Below are positions 18,985 to 29,390 of a stretch of 64,000 bases of DNA, piece after piece. The stretch is from the NCBI GenBank assembly GCA_963776055.1, contig CAVZLD010000014.1, forward strand, positions 248,001 through 312,000, written 5' to 3'. Below the pieces are notes generated by a model. It had not been told where the DNA came from and searched no databases. It saw nothing but the letters and a program-made list of their open reading frames with translations. A program made the position numbers and the translations under genes. The stretch's first letter is position 1. Each line of letters begins with the position of its first letter. Origin of the DNA: CAVZLD01 sp963776055 (GTDB taxonomy: Bacteria; Planctomycetota; Planctomycetia; Pirellulales; Pirellulaceae).

Positions 18985-21900
18985 TCACAGCTCGACTTCC
19001 CCCAGTTCGATTCCCGTCTCCACCAGATCCAACTCTTCCTCCTGTCGGGCATATCGAGCAAAGAGTTGCCGGCAGGCGGCAGTTTCTAACGGCCGAGGGG
19101 TCGACTGCACCGGGCGGGATTGAAATCTGTCGAAGGTTCCATCCGACGCATCGTGTCTCTTTTCGCGTGCGAAAACCGATGACGGCATCGGCCAGTGACT
19201 GTTCCGCGAGGGCGCTGGCCACGCGCATTGGCCACAACTGTTGCGTGCATCGCAGCGAACAGATCCGGGGGCACCGCAGCAGCGACCGGATCGGATTCGT
19301 AGTCTCCGGTCTGGAAGGCGAGCACCATGTCGAGCGAACTGAAATCCCCGTCGGCATCCCAATCGCCGGAGGACCAACCGGAGTTACCAGCGATTTCGTC
19401 TTCGTACTCGCCGATCACGAACACCTCAACGAAGTCGTTCGAATCGAAGAATCCATCGAGGTTGGCATCGCCGTAGGTTGTTTGCAGCACACCGAAGATC
19501 ATTTCATCGCGATCAGCCTGATCGACCAGCCCGTCGCCGGTCAGGTCGAAGGACGGATCTGGTTCGATGGCGCGGGTTTCTGCCCAGAGCAGGTCAATGT
19601 CCACATCGTCGACGGTTCCGTCCGCGTTGAAGTCACCGCGCAGTCCGACGGTGAATTCGACGGAGGTGGCGGGCAGCGCGCGTCCCAGGGGCAGACCTTC
19701 CGAGCCGGCGGCGAAACCGGCGGACCCGCGCAACAGGTGCAATCGCGGCCCGAAGACGGGAATCCCGGCCAGGTTATTGGACAGCTGATCGTATTCGGAG
19801 TCATTCGTAAGTGACTGCGTGATGTCGATCGCTCCGGGTTGGGGGCCGGGGATGCTGCCGTCGTAGTTCCTAACGTTGTCACCGTTATCGTGCAGCACAT
19901 TCTCGCGAGCGGTGATGTGCCCGGTGTAGGCGCCATTGCTGCCGTCGTATCCGTCGCCAAATCGAAGACCAGCGGTAATCGGCGACTCGGGATCGGTCTG
20001 GTTGTTGTTGCTGACCATCACGCTGTGTGTGACGGTCACATCCGGGCCCCCGTAGCCGGCCTCGACACCCTGGTTATTGTGTCGGAAGACGGAATCTTCG
20101 ACGGTGACCCAGTTCCGGTTGCTGCTGGCAATTCCTTCATGGAACACGCCTTCGATCCAGGCTCGGACGACCTCGAGTCGGGCTCCGTTGTGATCCAGTC
20201 CGTCGTCTTTCGTGTTGATGACAAAGCTGTCCTGGAACCGGGAGGCTTCACCCGACGCATGGGCGCCGGCAAAGTAGAACCCGTCATTGTCATCATCGAC
20301 GAAGCCTGGTTCGTCATTGGGCACATCCTTGATCCACGAATTGGTCACATGCACAACGCTGCGTGAGAATTCACCTCCGGTGTCGACATGGGAGACGACG
20401 ATCTGATCCAATTGAACGCGGCTATCGCTTGAGCCGAATCCCTTGCCGATGGTATTGAGAATGAAGCAGTTCGTCAGATGCAATGCTGCCTCATCCTGCC
20501 GCCTTGAGCACGGGCTGACTGTTGGAGTGGCCAAAGTCCTTGCTCGAATCCGCTCCGCCGTTCGTGAAGAAGGTGTACTCGAAATCTGCCCGTCCGCCAT
20601 CGATCTCGACGCCACCCCATGGTTCTTGCGCGGCTAATCGAGTTGAACAGAATCGGATCTTCGGCGGATCCTTCCGCCCGCAACTGCCCGTCGACCCGCA
20701 GATTGACGCGGTCTCCCAACAGCACTCGCGTCCCGGCCTGGATCGTCAGGCTGCTCCCTTCGGGAATCCGCAGATCGTCGGTGACGCGATATTCGACGGA
20801 AGCGTCCCAGACTTGGTCGCCGGTCAGTGTGCCGGAAAGTTCCTGGACGGGAAACGAGTCATCGAGCACGTCCACGTTTCTCTCGCTGGAGGACGAGAAC
20901 GTGTCGTCGACTCGCAGCACAAAATCGTCGGTTGCCACAACAACCGGGCTGGCCGATCCCACGCCTTTCTTGATCCGAAGCGCGGTTTGCGATAAGATCC
21001 GCGGCATTCAGCAATCCCATCGGCGAGGAGACGAGCGTGTCGATTTGCCCATGGCTGTCGCGAACGCGGAGTACCAGGGGCAACATTTCATCCGTGCGGA
21101 CCCGTTGCGGCGCAATGATCTCAACCGTGTGCTCCCCGAAGGCACCTGTGTCGCCAACGAACCATTCCCCGGCACTGTTCATGCCCAGCAGATCGATGCG
21201 GTGGGGGCCATGGTCCAGGTCTTGCAGCAGAGATCGGGTCGGCGACCGGGGTGAGAGGTCCGTAGAGTCCGTCATCGATGCGATAACGATAGTGTGAGAT
21301 ACCGGGCCCGGCCACGGTCAACGAGGCTCCACCGGAAACAGCGGCTCCCGAGGGCAAGCCGATCAGCAAGGGAGCGGCGGAGACGTAGGCGCCCATGTCC
21401 AAGCCGGCCAGTGCCTGCCCGATCGCCGGAGAATCCGGCAACAAGCGATAATCCCCCTTGGCAGCATCGACGAAGCGAGGGTCACCGGCGAGGTTACCCA
21501 CGCCCAGGTCGTGCGCCAGGATCGGCGTTCCGTCAAAATCGACGACTTCATTGGGCAGCAGCGACCGATTCACGACCAGCTCGGTCTTGAAGGTGGGAGT
21601 ATCCTGCAAATTCTTGAACAATTGGGCGTTGTTCCAGAAGATGTTGCCATCCAGAGCAGCCCCCTTGCCGGGACCCGCGGACGGAACTCCCGCTCGACTT
21701 CATTGAACTGAATCACTGGCCAGTCGGAATCGACAAACACATTGTGCTGCAACCGTCGCAAACGCATCTTCCTTCAGCAGCATTGCGTGATCGTTGTTAA
21801 TGAACAAGTTGCGGACCACCGTAATCTCAGTTCGATTCGACGCTCCCGTCTGCGGCAATCCGGTTGCGATCGCATTCGACGTCGTGGCTCGGCTGGTGTT

Positions 21901-22620
21901 CTTCTGGAAGTTCATGAACACATTGCCCTCGATATGGGCATCGGTGCCATCCAGATCCAGACCGTCGTCTCCGCCTCCGAGAAAGACGTTATTCAGGATC
22001 TGCATCACGGGGCCGGGCCGATCGGCTCCCAGAAAATCAATCACGTCGCCGCCATTGTTGCTGTTGGCGAACACGTTGCCCTCGATGATCAAGTATTCGT
22101 CGTCCTCGATATACTCACCGTGAATCACTTCACTGCCATTGGAAGTCGGGAAACTGGGAATTGCGAACGATGAGCGAGGGATGATCCAATTCCAAGATCG
22201 TGCCGGCTCGTACCAGACCACGACGATCTGATCCAGCAACAGGCGAGCTCGGTCGACACGTACCGCTTCGCCTTGGTCATCGCCGTAGTTCATGTCGGCA
22301 TAGGTAATGCGGTTATCTTCCAGCGTCTGACGGAATTCGACTCCGTCCCAGCGCGATGCACCGGGAGCTCGATCGAATAGGATTCGGTCGAATGGCGTTC
22401 CCTCGGCCACCAAGCGCCCGCGAACGTCCAGTCCCGTATCCTGCTGAAACTGCAGCACGACTCCCGGCTCGATCTGCAGCGTCACCCCGGCCGGGACCGT
22501 GACGTCGCCGGTTACTTCGTACGGAGACTCGGCTTCCGTCCAGACCGTGTCTTCGGTGATGGTGCCGGCCACCTGCGTCAACACGCGTCGCAACTCGAGT
22601 GACTCAAAACCACGACTCAC
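18985..22620 (-). CDS. surface beta-helix protein with LEPR-XLL-like start and dockerin-like module (frameshifted)
   Basis: A reconstructed protein of about 1,180-1,210 residues beginning MSRGFESLELRRVL, which matches the LEPR-XLL type of N-terminus seen on large planctomycete surface proteins. Most of the rest is right-handed parallel beta-helix: many turns such as IEGNVFANSNNGGDVID, ILNNVFLGGGDDGLDLDG and VTVEDSVFRHNNQGVEAG. Near the end are EF-hand-like stretches (GDFNADGTVDDVDIDLL, DLTGDGLVDQADRDE, GDANLDGFFDSNDFVEVF, DWDADGDFSSLDMVLAF) like those in the convergent phosphodiesterase. Frameshifts fall near 21720, 21640, 21200, 20970, 20600 and 20490. The true end is unclear: one frame stops at 19086, another, more protein-like (EEELDLVETGIELGEVEL), at 18985. 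Likely outer-surface or secreted; ligand unknown. Confidence 0.7.
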
Positions 22621-23143
22621 GGAACGGCGGGAAGTGGATGAACGACGACGGAATGGGCGCGTAAGGATGTTTCATGGCGGACAGTGTTGGTCTGGAGGTT
22701 GGATGTCGATTGTCAAAAACTTGCGTCAATCCTGCTGTGCGGCGCGGCGGCAACCCGCGGGGTGCTACCGAACCGATGAGACAAATCGCTCCCGTTGGTC
22801 GCTCGGATCCGCGTCGATACAACAGGATTCTCGCCGTGCGCAGTACAGCGTTCTCGCCGATGCAGCCGGCAGAGGCCGGCACGAAAGTCTCTGTTCCTGG
22901 GGGACCGGAAGGGAACTCGCGTAAAGCCCGAGCTCCGGCAGCAACCGAGGGCCACGTTTCTTGGGCCCATTCTTCGGTGCGCCGGCACCGATCGGCGGCA
23001 CAGCGGTCCACTCCCGGATCACCGGAAATGCACCCGGCGATCGCAGTTCCATTTTACGAAGGATGGTCGTTCGAATCCACGATTTCGTCCGCTATTTCGC
23101 CGGGGTCCCGCAAAGCGCACGAACATCCCGTGCAATCGGCCGC
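22621..23143. other. intergenic region, no gene seen
   Basis: About 520 bases upstream of the beta-helix gene. Frames open on both strands overlap one another, are Arg-rich and look like shadows. A GCCGGCAGAGGCCGGC palindrome lies around 22865-22880. The promoter of the minus-strand beta-helix gene must lie here, but I cannot point to it. Confidence 0.4.
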
Positions 23144-23366
23144 TCAGAGCCAGGCGGAGACAACGACGAGCAAGAGAAAGACCACCGCCATGAAGCCGAG
23201 AATCCAGAGCCCGAAACGAAGAGCGTGTTCGAGGATCGGCGTCATTAACTCGTGACGCGTGGCAGCGTAAACAAGGCTAATCACAACGATCAGAGGCAGG
23301 CTATACCAGAGCCGATTAAACCAGACGGTCGAGCCGAGAATTGATAAGAGCCAATTGTCCGATCAT
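23144..23366 (-). CDS. small two-helix membrane protein
   Basis: A gene of 73 residues that is hidden by one extra G near its start. Removing it gives MIDNWLLSILGSTVWFNRLW, then a first membrane helix (LPLIVVISLVYAA), a short polar loop (TRHELMTPILEHALRFG) and a second helix (WILGFMAVVFLLLVVVSAWL), then a TGA at 23146-23144. Its ATG overlaps the stop of the upstream gene in an ATGA, the usual sign of translational coupling, so it forms an operon with the DUF6677-like gene. I do not recognise a family; a role with that membrane protein is inferred. Confidence 0.6.
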
Positions 23367-24053
23367 GCTATTCGCATCGCCTCGCGTTCCGCTGCTTGCC
23401 CTTCCCCGTTCCCGGCGCCGCTCTCATCGATCCAATCGGTCACGAATCGGTGCCCCTTGTCCGATTGCGACTCACTCTTCGCCATCAGCTTTCTCTTCTC
23501 TTCCGGTGAGATGAAGACCGGCCCCGCGTAGGCATCGTAGATCGCCAAGACATTCAATAGGCCCGCGACCATCGTGTAGAGCGTGCCCAGTTCAAATTTG
23601 CCCTTCAGTTGTCGGTGCCAGTAGGCCAGTTCGTCGGGTTCCTGCTCCACGAACCGGCTGATGCGGCGGAGCCATCCAGCCGTTCCAGAGCGGTTCGTCG
23701 GAGCAGCACCGCGCCGCTGTTGATCGGCACTACCCATGACTGCGCTGCCGCTGGACCAACGCCGGAAGCGCGGGCAACCCCACGAACACCTGGCAGATGT
23801 AGGGATACCGCATGTCCGGTCGACGAAACGACGCGTAGACGACCTTGTTCCGCCCCAACCCCAAACCGAAAAAGAACGTCCCCAAAATGCAAACCGCGTA
23901 CAAGATCGCCTTGGCATACCGTCGCTGGTAGACGTGCCCTGCTCCGGGAATCAGCCAAGCCCACAGCGCCGCCAGATACCGGTTTCGCAAATCGATTTCG
24001 ACCGGATCGTCAGGATCGGGTGAGCGAATGATATAGCTCATGGCGCGGCGCAT
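23363..24053 (-). CDS. DUF6677-type membrane protein (frameshifted)
   Basis: About 230 residues. The N-terminal part reads LAALWAWLIPGAGHVYQRRY, with the conserved PGAGH turn shared with TM2-like proteins, followed by a membrane helix (AILYAVCILGTFFFGLGLG). After a break near 23700-23740 the sequence resumes with QEPDELAYWHRQLKGKFELG, then a second helix region (LYTMVAGLLNVLAIYDAYAGP) and a charged tail. This order matches the uncharacterised planctomycete family DUF6677. The start could be 24053 or the ATG at 24041 (MSYIIRSPD). It overlaps the next small gene by four bases. Function unknown. Confidence 0.7.
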
Positions 24054-24154
24054 GCCTCTGGGTCCGAAGAATCCATCATTCTAACGCCTGCAGGTCCGGA
24101 CACCAGGGCGGACGAGGGCCGCTCGATCCGCAGGAATCTTGCAAGGTCCTGTAT

Positions 24155-24983
24155 TCAGACGGTCCCCACCGCGCCTTTGTTCACCAAGCCACGGTGAACC
24201 GTATCGATCGAGTCGCGCTTCGATCTGCTCCACACGCTCGGCTGCTCCTGCCGCCAGACAAATCTCGGCCAGTTGCCGAACCTGACGCGGCACTCCGCCG
24301 GTCAACTCATGGATCCGTTCCAGCGCCGCGGGATGGAAGACCTCACGATGCCCCCCCGATCGGACTAACGCATCTTGGATGTATTCCGCCGTCTCTTCTG
24401 CATCCCAGGGATCGACTTCGATTCGCAGTTCGCACAGATCGTTCAGTTTCGATCCGAACTGAGCGGCGATCGGGCGTTGACTGGCCAGCACGATGGTCAG
24501 CCGGGAGTCCGGGTGTGGGTCGGACAATGCCAGTCGCCGAATCGTGGTTTCGACGCCCTGTTCGGTATGAGCATCATCCAGCAGAATGGCGGTCGAGATC
24601 CTCTGGTACCGGTTGGCAGTCAGTCGGTCAGCGATCCCTCGCCACCATCGTACGGGACCCGCTTCGGGTGTTGTCGAGCACCGCAGACCATCTGCCAACT
24701 TCCAAGTCAGTTCATCCGGTGCCAGTCCGGTCAGGTTCAGACGGAGCGTCTGGCACCCCATGTCCCGAAGTTGCCGAGCGGCAACGGTCAGCAGCAGGCT
24801 CTTGCCGGTGCCCGAATCGCCCAACAAGAACCCCATACGGCGGCCGTTCTCAATCAGGTATAACAGCCGGGCCAGGGCTTCTTCGTGTGTTGGGCTGGCG
24901 TAATAGTCTGCTGGATTGGTCGTGCCACCAAACGGTGAAGCAGCAAGGCCCCAGTGAGCAGCGAACATCGGCTCATCTCCCAT
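24155..24983 (-). CDS. ExeA/GspA-like AAA ATPase
   Basis: About 276 residues. Starts MGDEPMFAAHWGLAASPFGG, with the typical N-terminus of ExeA-like ATPases (W.L..SPF). Walker A GDSGTGKS, Walker B AILLDDAH, and sensor IVLASQRPI are intact; GGVPRQVRQLAE is the C-terminal lid. The frame as read stays open to 24081, but a shift near 24222 gives a more natural ending (RDSIDTVHRGLVNKGAVGTV) with a stop at 24155. These ATPases support secretion ducts or DNA transposition; there is no peptidoglycan-binding domain and no transposase nearby, so the role is open. Divergent from rsmE. Confidence 0.8.
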
Positions 24984-25207
24984 GGAAGCGGCAAGCGATG
25001 CGAGAATCGATGGTTCTCACGTGGCCGGCCGGCCATCGCCAAGTCGTATCTCGCGCGGATTCGTTGGAACTCCCAAAGGTCGCGGCGGCCAATCGGCCGC
25101 GGAACCGCAGTGGGAGAGCCGACTATCAATAGAGTTTGTGTCCCTTCAGGTCAACGGACGATTCTTCCTTGCCATGCGTTCCAGGCAAAATGGCGGGGGA
25201 GGAGTGC

Positions 25208-25931
25208 ATGATGCGACGTTTCTACTGCGCGACGCAAATCCGAAGTGAGACGGTCATTTTGACCGACACCGAGGCCCATCATCTAACGCATGTACTCCGC
25301 AGCCAGCCGGGAGACCAGGTTGTGCTGTTCGACGGGTCCGGACAGGAGTTCATCGCCGAGATCCAGGAACTCCGCCGCCGTGAGGTCCATCTGCGGATTC
25401 TGTCGAGCGAGATTGTCAGTCGCGAGCTCGAAACACGGATCGTGCTGGCAGTAGCCTTGCCGCGCGGTGACCGACAGGATTGGCTTGCACAAAAGGCGGT
25501 GGAGTTGGGTGTGGCCGAGCTGATCCCGCTGCAGACGGAGCGTGTGGTCGCGATTCCATCCGCGAAAAGCCGGGCGCGATTGCAGCGCACGGTAATCGAG
25601 GCGTCGAAGCAATGTGGCCGCAATCAGCTAATGCAGGTTCACTCGGCCACGCGGTTCACATGACCTCATCACACGATCGACGTCCAGCCTGCGGCTGATC
25701 GCGCAGCCATCCGGTGCCGGCCGACCGTTGGGTGAGATGCTCCGACAGCATGACAGCAGCCAGCAGCACGTCTGCGTAGCCATCGGCCCGGAAGGCGGAT
25801 TCACCGACGACGAGCTGCAGTTCGCTCAGGACCACGGGTGGCAGACGATCGACCTTGGTCCACGGGTCCTCCGCACGGAAACGGCGGCGTTGGCTGTCAC
25901 CGCGCGCCTGGCAATTGCGATAAGCAGGTAG
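25208..25931 (+). CDS. rsmE: 16S rRNA m3U1498 methyltransferase RsmE (frameshifted)
   Basis: RsmE methylates U1498 of 16S rRNA using S-adenosylmethionine. The start at 25208 (MMRRFYCATQI) follows a strong GGGGAGGAG site. The N-terminal PUA-like part includes EAHHLTHVLRSQPGD; the SPOUT methyltransferase core has QDWLAQKAVELGV, the knot motif AIGPEGGFTDDEL and the family ending LGPRVLRTETA. A frame change between about 25655 and 25720 splits the gene, but both sides belong to one 240-residue protein. Single gene, convergent with the next secreted protein. Confidence 0.9.
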
Positions 25932-25984
25932 TCGACGGCAAACCGCCGCAGGAGCCCCGCTGCGCCACGTTCCGCTTCCACGGA

Positions 25985-26537
25985 TCACGGTTGCGGCGGG
26001 GAGTCCTCCGTGGTCGTCGGCTGCTCGACAGGCGGATCTGGTTTGCTGATTTGGCCAAAGAGCAGTCCCGCTACTTCATCGTGCTGCCACGTCCCGGCGT
26101 ATTTTCCGTCGCTGATCACAACGCGGGCATTGAACGTCCCCAAACCGGGAATCGTCAGTTGATCCACGGTGATCACCGGCGTGCGGCCCGCCCACTTGAC
26201 CGGCAAAGGCAACGGCACAGTCACATCATGATCGGCGTACCGAATTCGGGCCTGAAACAGCCACAGGTCTCCGCTGGCAAGCTTCCGAACGCTGCTCAAC
26301 TCGTAACGTTCCTGCTGCAGCTCGAGCGGCTTTCCGTCGATTGTGAACGAACCTACGAGGACGCTCGGCGAAAGCGATTTCGCAAACTCGTCAAACATCT
26401 GTTCTTGCGCAGCCGTTTCGGCTGTTGGTTCGCGTTCGGCAGTTGGCGAATCCGGCTGCCTGTCCCCAGGTTCCATTGATGAGGAAGATCCAAACGGCTG
26501 CCACCGGGCCTACGTAATGCAAAGTCCTGTACCACAT
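25985..26537 (-). CDS. secreted hypothetical protein (frameshifted)
   Basis: The open frame from 26476 encodes 163 residues, but a better start is the ATG at 26537, which adds a signal peptide (LHYVGPVAAVWIFLINGTWG) and joins the main frame by one shift near 26465. The mature part begins with an acidic linker (DSPTAEREPTAETAAQEQ) and continues as a beta-rich domain (LWLFQARIRYADHDVTVPLP, LTIPGLGTFNARVVISDGKY). It ends in a Pro/Thr-rich tail. No enzyme motif is seen. Probably a planctomycete-specific periplasmic or surface protein. Confidence 0.6.
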
Positions 26538-26586
26538 CGGAGTATCCTCATCTCGGGAGAAGCGACCAAGAGTCTGGCCTCGGAGG

Positions 26587-27392
26587 TTAGATGTTCTTCA
26601 AGTACTCAACCGCCAGGGCAATTTCTTCCAACGAACCGTCGCTGGATTCGCGTTCGATGGTCAGGTATCCACGATAGTGGTGCTCTTCCAGCGCGCCAGG
26701 ATCGCCGGGAAATCCGCGGAACCCCTTCCGAGAGGAACTTCCAGACCACGTCCCTGCGCAAGGTCACGGACCGCATCTTTTGCGTGGACGTGGACGATCT
26801 GCCGTCCGAGTGCCTGTACGGCTTCCAGCGGGGAGAACCCGTTCACGATCAGATTGCCCGGATCGAGGTTGACCATCACCGAGCCTTCCGGGAGCGCTTC
26901 TAGCAGTTGGGCCATCTGCGGACCGCTTTCCGTTCCGGTTTCCATCGCCAGCCAGGCTCCCGCCCGCTGGCTGAACCGCCCGATTTCTTCCAACGAGTCC
27001 GTCAGCGTAGCCCAGGATTGGGCGTCCTTATCCGGGGAGGGAATCTGGCCAACCTGGTTAACCACGACTGAGCAACCCAGATCGTAGGCGAACCGCAGAG
27101 CGTCCTTCGTCGCATCGATGCGCGGCTGGAGGTCCTCCATCACGTCGTAACCGCGGCGTGTGCGGAAGCCAACGGCGCAGACCTTCAATCCATAGTCATC
27201 CAGTCGTTTCCGGATTTGGCGCAGGCCGGTGCGACTGATGTCCCGCGGTTTCGTGTCGCCGCGCACGTTGATCTCGACAGCCGTCGCGCCCATCTCGGCC
27301 ACGCACGGCAAGGCACGCTGAAAAGGCATTTTCAAACTGGCCAACTGAACACCGATCTTCAGAGACAGCACCGCATGTTTCCTCCTGCGCAC
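26587..27392 (-). CDS. sugar phosphate isomerase/epimerase family protein (frameshifted C-terminus)
   Basis: A TIM-barrel protein of the xylose-isomerase-like AP endonuclease 2 superfamily. Visible barrel strands and metal ligands: AMETGTESG (Glu), VNLDPGNL (Asp), VHAKDAV (His) and VPLGRGSADFPAI. The frame is lost near 26680; one base restores LEEHHYRGYLTIERESSDG, with the last metal-type Glu, and the protein stops at 26587. The start is uncertain: 27392 gives a basic leader MRRRKHA, while a GTG at 27371 (VLSLKIGVQL) is closer to the family start. About 265 residues. The sugar substrate cannot be deduced. Confidence 0.82.
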
Positions 27393-27659
27393 TTGGGATG
27401 TTGCGGATCCTGCGACCGGGGGGGCTCGTCTGTCTGCCGCTTTCGACGGTGGCCACCGGTCATTCGCTGGTCGTCAGCGTATTCTAAGGCGCGGCAGGCA
27501 GCGGTTCACAACGCGGGCAGATCTGGAAAGCCGTTTAGGGGCAGCGGTCCCCAAGCGGGCTGGCACCGCCGCGGGCAACCGGTGGCTGGTGTCGACAATT
27601 CGGAGTAGGCTACGAGTCCCAACGTCCGAGAGCTCAGCCGACTGGAAGGGACAATCGTC

Positions 27660-28469
27660 ATGGTGGAAATTCGTCAGATTTGTGCATGTCTGGAGCTCCT
27701 TGCACCGGCTCGACTGGCAGAAGAATGGGACAACATCGGTTTGTTGGTCGGAGATGCGGGCCGCGAAGCGCGGCGTGTGATGACCTGTCTGACCGTCACG
27801 CAGGAGAGTGCGCACGAGGCGATCGAAGAAGGGGCCGATTTGATCGTCACGCACCATCCGATGCCGTTTCGCCCCCTGCAGAGAATGACCACCGACACAA
27901 CGGTCGGCCGCTTGTTGTGGGATCTGATTGGAGCTCGGATTTCGGTTTACAGTCCCCATACATGCTGGGATTCGGCGGAGGAGGGCATCAATCAGCAGTG
28001 GGCGCGTGGTCTGGGGCTGGACGATATTCAACCGTTAGAGGTCGCCGATCCGCAGTTCGGGTCCGAAGGCAAGGGGCGTTGGGGATGTCTGCCGCAGCCG
28101 ATCCGCTTGTCGGTCCTGGCCGAACAAGTCTGCCGATTCTTGTCGATACCGGGCCTGCACTGTGTTGGCGACCGATCGCGTGAGATTCAGCGTGTTGCGG
28201 TCGCCTGCGGCAGTGCTGGTGAATTCTTGGCTGCGGCACATCGTTGCGGATGCGACCTGCTGATCACGGGCGAAACCAACTTCCACACCTCACTGGAAGC
28301 GGTCGCGCAGGGGATGGCGCTGATCTTGCCGGGGCATTACGCCAGCGAACGTTTCGCCGTCGAAACGTTGGCCGACCAGTTGCAGGAGCGTTTTCCGACG
28401 ATTCACGTCTGGCCAAGCCGCATGGAGGAGGATCCGCTCCGCTGGGTATCGCGGGCGGCGCCGGCTTAA
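27660..28469 (+). CDS. NIF3/YbgI family protein (GTP cyclohydrolase 1 type 2 homologue)
   Basis: A 269-residue intact NIF3-family dinuclear metal protein. It has the metal ligands THHPM near residue 65, HTCWDSAEEGIN near residue 102, and GHYASE near residue 225. The start MVEIRQICACLELLAP at 27660 fits the family, preceded by GAAGGGA. No N-terminal extension or inserted PII-like domain. The family is conserved but its true substrate is debated; GTP cyclohydrolase activity has been reported for one member only. Possibly co-transcribed with the downstream glycosyltransferase, although 170 bases separate them. Confidence 0.9.
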   Translation: MVEIRQICACLELLAPARLAEEWDNIGLLVGDAGREARRVMTCLTVTQESAHEAIEEGADLIVTHHPMPFRPLQRMTTDTTVGRLLWDLIGARISVYSPHTCWDSAEEGINQQWARGLGLDDIQPLEVADPQFGSEGKGRWGCLPQPIRLSVLAEQVCRFLSIPGLHCVGDRSREIQRVAVACGSAGEFLAAAHRCGCDLLITGETNFHTSLEAVAQGMALILPGHYASERFAVETLADQLQERFPTIHVWPSRMEEDPLRWVSRAAPA

Positions 28470-28642
28470 GGATGGCGGGGATGGGGACGGGGTCTGAAAT
28501 CGACGCGATGCGAATGCAAGCTGCCACGCACCTCGAACGCCCGCGGAGATCGTCTACTCGTTGACTCCTTAGGGTGCCTTCCTAGAATAGACCGTGCACC
28601 CCCCCGAACGGTGACGTCATTCCAAGGAATCGAAGAATCGAT

Positions 28643-29384
28643 ATGGCTTGCTCATTTCTGACGGCACTGCCCGTGTTCAATGAGGCCCAACACGTCCACG
28701 GCGTACTGCAGCACGTGTTACAGTTCAGCGATCATGTGCTCGTGGTAGATGATGGTTCCACGGATGGCACGCGTGAATTGTTGCAGCAGCGCGACGACAT
28801 TCAGGTCGTCACGCACCCGGTCAACCGTGGTTATGGGGCCGCTTTAATGTCGGCGTTTGAGTATGCCGTTTCTGGCAAGTTCGACGTTTTGGTGACGATT
28901 GACTGCGACGGCCAGCATGAACCACAGCGGATTCCGGCTTTCGTCGAGGCGTGTCAGAACGTCGATCTCGTATCGGGCAGCCGTTACCTGACGGATTTTG
29001 AGGGTGACGACCAGCCACCGGCCCAGCGGCGTCTGATCAACCGCCAAGTCACGCATCTCCTCAACGAGCGACTTGGCTTGCATCTTACGGATGCGTTCTG
29101 TGGGTTCAAGGCCTACAGAGTCTCGTCGCTGCCTCAGCTCTCACTTCGCGAAACCGGATATGCCATGCCGCTCGAGTTGTGGGTGCAGGCGGTGCGAGCG
29201 CGGTGGCGGATCGAGGAATACCCCGTGCCGCTGATTTATCTCGACGAGGAACGTTCATTCGGTGGCGCGTTGGATGATGCCGAGACGCGAATTCAGATAT
29301 TATCACCGAGTGATCGATCGCAGCATGGCAGCCGCATTTCCCGCAGGAGCATTCTGCGGAGTCGTCGAAGATAACGCCGGTTAG
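28643..29384 (+). CDS. family 2 glycosyltransferase (frameshifted C-terminus)
   Basis: About 246 residues, of the dolichyl-phosphate-mannose-synthase-like GT2 type. N-terminal GT-A fold with PVFNEAQHV, VVDDGSTDGT, HPVNRGYGAAL and the metal motif TIDCDGQHEP (D-C-D). FCGFKAYR and ETGYAMPLELWVQ are typical acceptor-side motifs. An extra A near 29290 throws the reported frame; removal gives RFRYYHRVIDRSM and a stop at 29382-29384, seven bases before the next gene. No C-terminal membrane anchor. It may transfer a sugar to a lipid carrier; donor unknown. Confidence 0.85.
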
Positions 29385-29390
29385 GGACTC

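Noticed and set aside
18873..19814. 313-codon plus-strand open frame opposite the beta-helix gene
   Set aside because: Antisense of a clearly coding strand; no recognisable motif.
24155..24983. transposition-associated ATPase
   Set aside because: ExeA-like ATPases sometimes pair with transposases, but there is no transposase or inverted repeat nearby.
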